DNA of 64,000 nucleotides from Daphnia carinata (taxonomy: Eukaryota > Arthropoda > Branchiopoda > Diplostraca > Daphniidae): assembly GCF_022539665.2 (NCBI RefSeq), contig NC_081333.1, positions 3,968,001 through 4,032,000 on the forward strand, written 5' to 3'. Of the stretch, positions 23,601-34,277 are shown in pieces (the first letter of the stretch is position 1; every line of letters starts with the position of its first letter). The notes under the pieces are model-generated. The model made no database searches and was not told the origin of the DNA. It saw only the letters and a list, made by a program, of their open reading frames with translations. The translations under genes and the position numbers were made by a program.

Positions 23601-26600
23601 CTTCGTCTCACTGACAACCAGTGAACTAACATCTGCAGTTCATAACGGAATGTCACTATCAATTAGAATGCGAAACAAATAATGGGCTATTTCCTAATTA
23701 AAAATCACTTACGCTCAGCGCAGGAATCGTGTTTGTCAACATAATCTTGGTCGTCTTTCCGCCAACTTCCGGTGACGATGTAAAATGACACAATCCCGTT
23801 CGGATTAATGGGTGGTTTCCATTCGATGATGAGTTCTGAACTGGAATTGGCATACGCCCTCAAATCTTCAGGCTGGTCGGGTTCTATTTTATACAAATGA
23901 ATAAATATTTAATGCATCTTGTCTTTATCTTTTCTTAATTTTTATTTTTACCAGCTGGACTCGTTCTCTCGTACAAAATGAGACTACGAGCGCCAATCCT
24001 TTTGCCAGAGTGTTGAGGTGCTACTGTGTACGTCTGGACGTAGATGGCGTACTGAGTGTAAGGCTTTAGATTAGTAATGATGGTGAGTTCATTTTCTTCT
24101 GGTTCGGCTTCAGCGTTTGCTGGGACGTCGATGGTCGTCCATCTAAATAAAAACGTCACGTCAATGAATAACAAGAACATAATTTATCTAAATTCAAAAC
24201 GTACCCATCACCACCGCAAGCATCACGCCGATCAAAGTACGAGATATTGGCATAAGGAGCCTCAATATAGGAGATTACATAGCCTAACAACTGCCGTTTA
24301 TCCGCTAAAGTAGCTCTGAAATTGTTCCAGCTAAGTTGCATGTTTTTGTCGGACTTGTTAATGACTGTGACATTGAGTAGTTGTTCATCGCACGTGGCCT
24401 TATCGCCGTTCGACCACGGTGAGATGTCCACGTCTGAGTACTTAAACGCCTCAGTGCCTGGAAGTCTACTAGAATTGACGAGCTCTTCGATCAAGTTCAA
24501 ACAGAGTTTCGGGTTGAAATGGAACAAAATCTTTTTGTGAATCGTCAAATTCTGCGTCTTGGGCCAAAGCTGCTGCAGGTTTTGGTTGTCCTGGACCATC
24601 AATGCGTATCTGTAGATGCAAAAAGAAACGAAATGTTAAGCAAAATAAGCTGACGCGTAAGGGATTGAACAGATCTTACTCGTCGTCAAAATTTTTACTC
24701 CCAATGGAATGTAACGCATCCGGCTTCCCGGTAATGGTCTTCAAGCTCTTGAAGAAACTCAACGAAAGGATGGGAAAGGATCGTGTGATTTTGAGGACAC
24801 CTCGGATCACTTCGATGCTGCCAAGACTCCTCTCCAATTCCTGAATGATATTGTCACCGCCTTTTATTTGCATTTCTAGATCTCCATCGATTGTTGTGCA
24901 TCCGCGTAGCTTTTGAACCGTTTCAATATTACTCAAAAATGATCCTTTGCAAATCTTGGGACAAGGTCCTGTCATCATTACACAAATCATTATGATGTTT
25001 CGTAAAGTTATAACGAAAATGTTAAGCAGCACCTTGGCAAGGCACGCACGTAAAATACGACGTTCCATTGTGTTGCTTTCCCTCTTCCTGGAAACCAGGT
25101 GGGCATTCCTATGAAAATCATGACCATAGAAAATAAATGTATTCATTCAATCCAAATACTTTGCAAAAGAAGAAAAATCTTTCATACCAAAATGCATTCT
25201 TCCGTTTTATCAAACACTTTCCATTTCCGTTCGACACGCGGATATTCTTGAGCAGATTGACGAGGAGATGGCATTGTAATGCACTCGATGTCCGTGACGC
25301 AGCGCCGTTTCATAAACTGACGGAAAAATGAAAAACAAACATTGACATACATGTAGAAAATAAAAAAAAACAAATTAAAAAGTATGATCCAATTCCGACC
25401 AAAGGCTCGTCCTTTCTTGCAGGAAAGGACGGCTCAAGTACTCGATAGTTTCGACGCATTGCACGTAATTCAATAGGAACCGAATGGCAAGTAGCAAATC
25501 GGACCAGGCCGATCAAGTGCACATGTACCGCACTTCAAGCCGAAAGGGTACATTGCAAGAGGGCCAAGAGAGAAAGTTTTTTCTTAGAAGAGGTGAGAGG
25601 TGATTCTTACCAGGTAATGGCCCGGAGGGCAAACAGATCGGCATTCGCCATTGTGGATGACGTGTTTACAAACGTCGCACTGGTTGCTCTGGTTGCCGCT
25701 GCATCCGCCGGCGCATTCCTCGTGACAGCACTGCATTTCGGATGGACGTCCAACTTCTTTCGAAATCATGCTGCATGCCCCGCTGCCGCCTTGACCGCAT
25801 TGATCGCATACTAACGACAAACCAACGGTGCTGATGTTAGTTTTTCTTCATGTACACAAATCAAAACATGAAGAGTGTGAAGTGGGGAATGCAAAACGAG
25901 ATGTCGCCCTTTCCCCATAAAACGAGCAGTCAACCGATACCAAAGGGAAGTCTCGTTAGCCATCAGCCAAGTATGGGCATGAAGGCGAGCAACCGGAATG
26001 ACCGTCATTTATAATTTCATGTTACTAACGATTTTGATCTCTTTTACACCACGTCAGAAGTTACAACAACAAACTATTATCTTATTTTCTTGGTTATTGC
26101 TTTTTTTTAATGCTTTATAATGATTCCCAAGATTTAAAGGTCACCACACGTCAGAGGAATAACGGTATCCGCAGAACTTGAGGTTGGAAACTTATCGATC
26201 GAAGTTGGTGCCTCAAAATAATTGAGACATTCGTCTGCGGATGTCGCCACTGTCGGGACCAGAGTTGTTTTTATTTTTGTGTTGGAAATACACTTTTTTT
26301 CTTTTGTTTGCTTGAGGAATTTCAACAGCAACAAAAAGTTGTAAAACAACAACAACAAAAGGAAAAAGAAATCCAAGTCACGGCCGCTGGCAGTGCCAAG
26401 GTTTTATCCACAACAACTCGATCTGACAATCGTGGCATTTGATTTTCCTATAATTCCCAAGGAAAAAAACTGGCAAATTGGTCCCAACTCTTGTTGTCTT
26501 TTCCTGACCTTTTGCTTTCTGACGTTTCGAACCAGTTCCTTTTCGTTTTTGGCGATACGAGACTTATTGATTTATTCAGCTAATAGTTGAGCTGAGTCAT

Positions 26601-28434
26601 CCATTCATTAAAATGAGAAATCCTTACCTTTTTGACAGTCGTCATTGTTCCAGCAAAGTCTTCGTCCATCACCACCAGCTGGACAACGATCAGGACATTT
26701 GGGACATTCACTGGCCTTTTTATTACCCTGAAAACAGAACGAAAACAAATGGGATGAAAAATGAGATGAGACGAACCAGGAACAAGATACCAGTACGAGA
26801 ATAAAATATCAGCTAAGATTTTCTGCCGAGCGGGTTCGATGCCGGCAGAAGTTACCAGAGACCGGAAGAGTCGGAGATATTCGACTTCCGCTCACCCAAC
26901 ATCTCCATCTTCTAGTTTCAGTTCAGCTATTTACGTTCGAAGATTTCGGATGATACTGGCCATTAAAAGGGATCTCATTTATCTTAATCCACTAGATGGC
27001 ACTAGAAATCCTCAACATATTCTTTATATCAACCCCGATTCAACTTTCGCAAACAAACAAACAAAAACCAGTTTCGGACCCACGGCCTGAACAAGAATGT
27101 CACACAGAGACACTTCCAGCTACGGCATTATACGCAGTACTTGCGATCCAAATAATAATAACAATAACCTGAATGAAATGATTGAGGCGTCCAGAATGAC
27201 CAATCCGGCCCCAGTCGATTGATTCCACGTAGCAAAGATTTGGATTTTTCTCAATCAAGACGGAACCGCGCTGCAATTCCGCCAAAGATCTAAGTCCGAT
27301 TTCCTGTTCAATTCCCAATAAAACAACGATTAGAATAGCAACACTTAAAGAAATGTAATATTCAAGAAAAGGATGAACAGACTCACCTGTAATTGCACCA
27401 GTTCATATACGACAAAAGAGAAGTCAAAAAGAAGTTGCTGGCCGCGAATGACAGCCAAATTTGGGAAGAGCTGTCCGATAGAGCGTAGCCCGAAGACGCG
27501 ATAAAACAGCAAATAGCCCGTGATTTCCCGAAGAGCCGGAAAACTGCGATTATTCAAGTCGGCGGCTAATTCCATATTCTCCATTAAAACAATATGAAGA
27601 AAGCCTTCCACAACGCGGCAGCCCTCCAATTCCACAAACTGTTGGGGGCCATTTCGAACTTCTATACTGGGACAAACTGGAGCAAAACAAGAAAAAAATG
27701 GTCAACCAAACATTCTTTTCCGTTCAGTGGGTGTGGACCGCACGTATTTTGCTTTGAATGACGCACAGAAACGACGTCCCTTCTCGAACATTTTTGGATC
27801 AAATCTTTTCCTAGTCACGAGACCAGGACACAGGACAAAAAGCAAGTTTAGACTTCGTTGTTTGTCTAGGATTTTGTGAAAATAACGAAATCTCTTGTTT
27901 TTTTCCCCTTCTGATTCCAAATCTGTCAACGAAATGTAGCGTAAAATGGACATTCATTTTTTATCTGCAAGAATTCGATTTATCAAGTCAACACATCTCA
28001 TTCAGGACACCTGACTTGTCTGTGACGTCACGCATGTGTGTGTTTGTTGTTTTCAACCTCAGGCTGATAATGAGGGCGGATGTGACGATATTTGTTGACT
28101 TTCTCGTTACAACTATCACGTAACATGACGTCAATGACTTACTCTCTTGCTCTCGTAGAGGCCGATAGACGTCGATGGAGGAACTGGGAAGAGGTGCCTG
28201 AAGCGAAGAGAGCAAAGAGGCTTCGAGCCAATCCAAAGTGATCAAGAAAACGACGACAGTAACAAGGAAAGAGCATCCACGTCGTCGAGTCCTTAATGTT
28301 GGACATGTGTTTCGATCAACTTGACGGAACAGGCCGCCAATCAAACGATCCGGTTCATGGGTTATCCGTTCTTCAACAATCATTTTGTCTGTCATTTTCA
28401 CTTCTTTGCACTGGCACCTTTTTTCTCCTTTCAT
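20622..28434 (-). CDS. InR: Insulin-like receptor tyrosine kinase, copy C (1592 aa)
   Basis: Paralogue of copy A with the same 20 coding exons: 28434-28143, 27676-27387, 27303-27169, 26727-26628, 25810-25611, 25316-25188, 25108-25033, 24968-24680, 24609-24205, 24142-23952, 23883-23713, 23632-23347, 23282-22954, 22885-22743, 22670-22509, 22452-22296, 22230-22023, 21962-21791, 21727-21251, 21188-20622. Fourteen exons have exactly the same length as in A. The domain order is the same: signal anchor, L1, furin-like, L2, FnIII with RNKR (859-862), transmembrane (about 1075-1098), NPDY, kinase with [17 protein letters not shown] and the canonical [18 protein letters not shown] loop. The tail position matching A's YVLM reads YILV, so the YxxM is lost. 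Introns in the 3' half share little with A, but those around exons 2-4 are almost identical. Confidence 0.95.
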
Positions 28435-28513
28435 TTATTTTTTTTTTTTTTTAGCTGTTTGATACGTGTGTTTAAATTCAACCGGTATCCATAGTATCCA
28501 CCGGTTTCCAACC
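28435..28513 (-). other. 5' UTR part of coding exon 1, receptor C
   Basis: The acceptor TTTCTAG (reading into GGTTGGAAACC, - strand) at 28515-28514 is the counterpart of the unit A leader acceptor. A 79-nt leader then reaches the ATG at 28434. Confidence 0.6.
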
Positions 28514-30072
28514 CTAGAAATAAAAAAAAAAAAATACAAACTTCAATACGAATCATTCTTATTCTTATCATTAGATTGCTTTGAGACTTCCAACCTATCT
28601 TGTTATCTTCACCACTCGCTTTAAAAAACAACAACAAAAATGAATTCGAAACATTTTAGACATAAACATTCCGTATTTCAATTCTATCTTTCTCTGTCCA
28701 GATGGAATCTATTGAAATTATTTATGAATCGTGAGGCATAGGAGATGAAATCAGCGGAAAAAGAGATTGCTCATTCGCTAGGGAAGAGTCTAGTTGGTTC
28801 AATGACCGATTGCATTTGTTGTTCATTTAAAAAAAATATATATATATTTATCTTATGCGCAGACCTTCAGTTAAGCCATTTCCTCCTAGCTCCGACCTTC
28901 AAACTAACTGTTCGTGACTATTTCACATTCCACCCGCAAGGCACAAGTGAGGCATTCCATTCATTCCGCGTGACATTGCGTCTGGTCCATTTATTTTATT
29001 CTTAGACACGACGAACATTCGACTCGAAAGCAAAACAAATTTGGTAAACTGCCGAAACAAAAAACTAGTCGCAGCTCGTTTTGCCTGATTAACCGAGTGA
29101 CTGTTCAACTACTAGAGAAAATTCATTTGTGATTTTAAACGCAGTCGGTTTTGGCAAGTTACTCTTCACTCCTATAAACAAAATAATATTTCGTGTGTAG
29201 TTCATTGCCCCCACGAGCTCCGTTTCATCCAACAGTTCCGAGAATAAGAATGGCAATCTGACATTTCTCAATACGAGGAATTGAACGTTAGAAAAAAAAA
29301 ATGATATCCCATTCAACAGTTCTTGTAATAGCGATTTCTTTTTAAATTCTTGGCATCACGTGGCGCCGACCGCAGAGGTCACTTCCACCTGCTGGCGCCC
29401 AGGCCATTTCCCTGTCGGGAAAATCCAAAAATACTTGCAACCCAATAAAAAAAGAAACAAAAAAGGCACGGTATAAAAAAATATTAAAACGGGGAGGCGA
29501 AAATGGGTCAAGTGAATTCAACGAGATCAAACGGATCGACCAAGTCCGCATACACAGGAAAAAAAAATCCTTTTTTATGCCCTAGTTAGCAATAATCACC
29601 CCTTTTTTTTGTTGGTACATTACGATTGGCCATTACGATGTTATCTGATGACACTGGCAAGCAGACAAACCCAAACAATAGCGTTTTGTTTCGTCTAACG
29701 TGAGAGCGACCAACCAAAAACTGCGTCCGTTTGCTCTTGCGTCAACGGAAGCGACGCCGGCGGGCCGTCTACGTCACGGACTAAACAGATGTTTTCCTTC
29801 TGTTCAACTCCAAATGGGTGCCATCAACCTCATTCAGAAATTTTTCATCACGATAGATCCGGTTCCGAAACCAAACTCCCCTTTATTTCGTCGCTTCGTC
29901 GTAAAGATTTCACGTTTCACGCCAGTTACGGTTAGATGCGGGCCAGTCTAAATTTAGATGACGATGGCTATGAAATGGCGTCGTACCGAGTCATCGTCTG
30001 GTTTTGTCTTTGAAATGATCTCAGCCACGCCTTCCTCGATTTCCAACGTGGGCGTGGTTTTGTTTTTCGCCA

Positions 30073-30080
30073 TGACGTCA
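30073..30080. promoter_or_regulatory. CRE-like palindrome TGACGTCA (unit C, distal)
   Basis: A perfect 8-bp palindrome in the conserved part of the leader intron, and one of two in this unit. Confidence 0.3.
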
Positions 30081-30154
30081 CATGTTCACACCCCCTTCTC
30101 CAAAACGCTGTTCTATCGATCCTAAACTCCTCGCGTAGGAAATGATGTGGGACG

Positions 30155-30162
30155 TGACGTCA
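30155..30162. promoter_or_regulatory. CRE-like palindrome TGACGTCA (unit C, proximal)
   Basis: A second perfect palindrome, inside GACGTGACGTCACGAC. It is the positional counterpart of 13814-13821 in unit A and of the broken TGACGCCA in unit B. Confidence 0.35.
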
Positions 30163-30301
30163 CGACGCCAAACGAAACTGAATTATTCTCAAAAGGCCGT
30201 CAGAGGTCGTGGTTTAATACGACGCACGTTTCCCGTGTACAATGTGTATGGTGTGTGCGTAAATAAAAGGAAGAAAACACGCATTTTTGATGGGTTCATA
30301 C

Positions 30302-30440
30302 CTTCAGTGACAGCTAGCGCCACCGCTACAGCTCCAGACACTGGTCAATATCCAACGGACGCCGTGTCGGTGTTGTTTCTCTCGCCGAATCCCGGCCACT
30401 CCAACACGCAATTCATCACACGAAGAATCCGAACTACATG
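30302..30440 (-). other. Candidate first (non-coding) exon of receptor C
   Basis: On the - strand it ends in a donor CTGAAG|gtatgaac and is strongly conserved with 13947-14070 of unit A. The 5' limit is approximate. Confidence 0.45.
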
Positions 30441-30502
30441 AAGAACTTCGCAAAACAAACGAATAAAGGAATGAAATGTTTCGATGAAAACGCACGACGC
30501 AA

Positions 30503-30513
30503 AAGATGGCGAC
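30503..30513 (+). promoter_or_regulatory. YY1-type element AAGATGGCGAC (unit C promoter)
   Basis: Counterpart of the unit A element at 14161-14171, just upstream of the candidate first exon. One base departs from the usual GGCGGC core. Confidence 0.3.
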
Positions 30514-31009
30514 CGTACTATAACGTATGGATTTAGGGAAAACGAGATTTGAAGCACTGAACTGTTTCACCAGCTACTAGGAGGGGCGATCTCACTTTAA
30601 AGATTTGTTCAATAATATCTCGGGTTTTCCCGTTCCTCTTCCAACGTACAAGACACACCAGACAATTACGCACTGTAACTGAAGAGTTTGTTTGATTGTT
30701 CGAAGTTCCCGTTTTACGGGTATTTCCAGCGGCAGAAACACACTTTGTTTGCTTTCTTTAGATGACCATTGAGATAGACAAATCCCGTAAAGCGATATGA
30801 CGACGAAAACACTGCATAGCAGAAAACAAAACGGCGACACTCATTCCGAGATCCCTGCTACTACTGCTGGTTATGCCAAGGTTGCTTATTGCGTCGTAGG
30901 GGCAGGCACCAGCGTTTGGGCTTTGGGTGGGCGGGAGCTGTGTATGTTGCACCATTTTTTTTATACTATCACAGATGCCAAACACCATCTAACGGTCAGC
31001 ATTATAACT

Positions 31010-32876
31010 ATTCAAAGAATGCACAAGCCAATGCGTCAGCTGCAGTACATGCAGGAAGATAGGGAGACACGAAACAAATAAAAACGTACAAAGTCAAGAA
31101 AAACCGTTAGGCAGGTAGAACCGGTTGATGTTATTCTGTTTTTCGTTTCCTTTCCAATCACTGTAGCATCAAGGACGAAGCAGTGCTTTCTACTTGGTTA
31201 GATCTTTGAGATGCCGGAGGGAATATGGAAAAGAAGGCTGATCCCTTCGTACCACGCACATGCCAATTTACATCCGGTCTGTGCTGAATCGTTGGTATGA
31301 GGAAGAGCTGGCGGCGGTGCGAATAACAGCTCGTTCCTAAAAAATAATTTGCGCATACGTGTCAACGTCTTCTGGCAGATCCTGAGGCAATTCCGAACTA
31401 CATCTACTCTGCCATCGGCTGCCCGACATCCACTGAGAGTTCGGGGAAACAAAAACAAAACATCCAAATTCCGCCAATAGTTTCGATAATACAATGGGTA
31501 CGTAGGCTAGCGGATGTCACTCAGGATCTCATGACGCGACAATTAGTCCTTGCGATTTCTGAAATTTTCATTACCACCACAAAAACTCGGAAGTTGTTGT
31601 CGCCGATGACATTTGAGTACTTGCGAAATACCAACTCAACAGCATATTTCAGATCGAGTAAAAACTTCTATCGATAGCGTTACAGTTCCCACAAAAATGT
31701 TTGTTTTGTTTTGATTTTCTGTCCTTGTTTTTTCACTATTTCTGCTCCTAGTCAGTGCAATCAATTCCGAATCAGAGCTTCAGCTCGAGGCTATCACATT
31801 TTCAAAAATGCTCTGACTAGAGCCATCACCCTCGGCACGTAGCTTGCAAGATCTTCAAACCATTTTACCAAGCGTCTGACTCCCGGAGTGATCTAAAAAA
31901 TATATCTTGTTTCAATTTTAACGCAGTTAAATGATAAGACAAATGCGTAAAACCTTCTGCTGTCCAAGCAAAACATTGCAAGACAAGGAGGCCATTCATT
32001 CTCTGAAGATTCAATTACCGGTTCACGAAGAACAACGAAGTTGAGAAATCAATTCAATTGATCTTGCGTTGCCCTTTGGCGTCGTAAAGCCTTTTTTTTG
32101 TTGCCTTCTTTTTGTTATTCTCCTGCTGTTTGTCCGGTGCGTGTGTCCTTGTTTTGGAATCGATGAATCGTTCTCATTATTTTTTGCTTTTGCTTTGACG
32201 TATGAAGGCAATAACAAAAACAAATATTCCATTGGGTTTTCTTTCGTACCGCCAGATGACAGCAGTGTAAAAGGCTGAAAAATAAAAACAAATAAGTAAA
32301 AAAGGTAATAAACAAAGCATTGCTTTGTACTTGAATGATTCTTTAATTAGCAATTTTTACTAGTGATCAAAAGCTATGCTAGGATCACTGAAGGATAAAT
32401 ACCACATTCTATTGTTCAAGGTTTTGAAGCGATCAGCGTTAAAGTTGTAGGTAATAAAATGTTGTTGTACTACACCAATCGGGATGGAAAACGTGCCGGT
32501 CAAATGAAAGCGAAAAATGCTTTGAGTGCTTATTGTCTGATTTGCCTAGTCTCCCACGATGAACACATAAGCTTATCATAATGGATACCGTACCTTGTGG
32601 TGGGTGTGGTTGATCTAATTTTTCGCTCTGGATAACTTTTTTTCACAGGTTCGGGAAATACTGATTCACTGGCAAACACCCATCTCTTTCCATTTATAGA
32701 TATTTTTATGTTGTGTTGAGTTATTAAAAAAATTTTACGCACATGAAAAAGCTGGAATAATATGGTGGTTGCATCAGTGAAAACTGAAAGAATACCCCTC
32801 TTGCAATGCTTCTTGTTCTGTGATACCCACCTAACGTATACATTTTGAAAAACCCAGGTTTCTCATAGGCTCTCAC
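31010..32876. other. Intergenic region between receptor C and COA1
   Basis: No supported gene. A - strand open frame at 31198-31494 has no recognisable domain, no splice logic and no paralogue in units A or B. The rest is A/T-rich with scattered T-runs. Confidence 0.4.
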
Positions 32877-32993
32877 ATGACTCATATTGAGTCACTTCTC
32901 CCGTATCAAACAATAGAGGTAGCCACATATATGATTTGTTCTGCTTCCACGAAATTAAAAATGTCTTTTAATTGTACTCCTATAGATTCAAAA

Positions 32994-33401
32994 ATGGTAA
33001 CAAACAAAACACTTGCCAAAGTAGCAGTGGCAGGAGGATTTTTGGCCCTGGGTTCTGCTAGCTACTTCCGCTGGAAAATTGAAACGTCCATCAAGCAATC
33101 GGCTTACTTTAAATTGGCCATCGAAAGGCTTCTCGCCAGCAAAACTGCAGTTGACGTCTTGGGCGAACCTGTCCTAATCGGTAGCATAGATCTAGGTGAT
33201 ACGAAAAGAAATTTCTGTGACGGCCTTGAGGCGCGATTTCAAGTCTCAGTCAGAGGGCCCAAAAGTACAGGAATCATGGCGTTTGAGGCCTCGAGAAATC
33301 CATCCAGTCAGCCAGAATGGAGAATAAACTTGGTCGAGCTCATGGACAAGGAGGCCACGAGGAAACTCGTCATTGAGAGCCCCACCTTAGTGGTCGATTG
33401 A
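32994..33401 (+). CDS. COA1: COA1-like cytochrome c oxidase assembly factor
   Basis: A small inner-membrane mitochondrial protein of the Coa1/Tim21-like family, which assists assembly of respiratory complexes. From the chosen ATG it is 135 aa, close to the human 146. One N-terminal membrane segment (about residues 8-24, VAVAGGFLALGSASYF) is followed by the family core: SAYFKLAIERLLASKTAV, then LGEPVLIGSIDLGD, and a beta-rich end with VRGPKSTGIMAFEASR and WRINLVELMD. These match the human YYKLAVEQL...LGPPLNI...SEGLLYVHSSR pattern as I remember it. The frame stays open upstream, with in-frame ATGs at 32961 and 32877. I chose 32994 because the membrane segment then starts where it does in relatives. 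Single exon, with a poly(A) signal 31 bp after the stop. Confidence 0.8.
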   Translation: MVTNKTLAKVAVAGGFLALGSASYFRWKIETSIKQSAYFKLAIERLLASKTAVDVLGEPVLIGSIDLGDTKRNFCDGLEARFQVSVRGPKSTGIMAFEASRNPSSQPEWRINLVELMDKEATRKLVIESPTLVVD

Positions 33402-33431
33402 AAACTAGTTTTGGTTAACAAATTGTAAAAA

Positions 33432-33437
33432 AATAAA
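33432..33437 (+). terminator. Poly(A) signal of the COA1-like gene
   Basis: AATAAA inside AAATAAAATAAAATAC, 31 bp downstream of the stop codon, giving a very short 3' UTR. Confidence 0.55.
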
Positions 33438-34277
33438 ATAAAATACGATTCAATGTTGTTTGAGGAGGGGTACTCATCTAAAAGAATTTATTACTCGATA
33501 CCCATATAGATGTTATTGTTATTGTACATGGATTTTTTTTATTTGTCTCATTAAAAAAAAAGTAAAGGAGAGATGCAGCCGCATTCGGAATCGCCATTCG
33601 AGGGAGAGGCGGGGTTTAACAATTGAATTCTTTTCAACAAAAATTCGAATTTAAATGGTCGATATCCGTTTGCATATCTGTACAGGGTCTACATCAAGTA
33701 TCCTTTCTTCACGGTTGATAGTGGGTGTTTCCTCTTTTCTTATCCTGTTTTTAAGTATCCAACTCGACGTGAATGTTTTCTCTTATTCATCTCCATTGCA
33801 ATGGCCCACAGTTTTTTTTTCTGAAGACAAAACGGGAAGGGAACAAAAGCATAAAATTTTTTAGGACTTGAAACAAAAAGAAAATTGATTTTCACTGCAG
33901 ACACTGGGGAAAAGATGAAATTTTTGCTTTGGGTTATGCAAACAAGTCAATTATCATTTTAAAAAATTAGCAGGATCTGATACATTCTTTTTAAAATGAT
34001 TGGATAAGTAAAAGAAAAAAACAGTTTTACGTTGGTGTCTTGTGACATACGTAAAAGCACGTTACAGCGAGTTAGAGTAAATAAGGAGATTAAAAACCGA
34101 ATAACATAATAAAAAGGGTCGGGGAGAATTTGATTGAGACTCGGGGTTGTCGTTTCTTTAAAAACAAATTTAAAATAAATTTCGGAGAGACAAACGGGAG
34201 GGCTTTTTTTTTAAATAATATCTAGAAAATATTTTTGTATGCAAGATGTTTGGTTGATTTGCTTGATGACCTTCGAT
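33438..34277. other. Intergenic region, COA1 to GPI-type gene
   Basis: A/T-rich DNA with T- and A-runs and no supported exon. It includes the 3' UTR of the - strand gene ending at 34278. No canonical AATAAA for that gene was found on the - strand close to the stop. Confidence 0.4.

Larger units (their letters stand above)
28516..30301 (-). other. Large 5' UTR intron of receptor C
   Basis: No coding exon is seen. The part 29940-30230 is conserved with unit A and holds two CRE-like palindromes. The part 28640-29480 has no clear counterpart in A. Confidence 0.45.
20160..31010 (-). repeat. Tandem duplication unit C (intact insulin receptor C)
   Basis: Third copy of the receptor unit, including 3' flank, full gene, leader exons and promoter. 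Similarity to unit A's upstream spacer ends near 31010. No fourth copy is visible to the right. Confidence 0.75.

Noticed and set aside
31198-31494. - strand ORF of 98 codons upstream of receptor C
   Set aside because: No domain, no splice partners and no counterpart in units A or B; likely chance.
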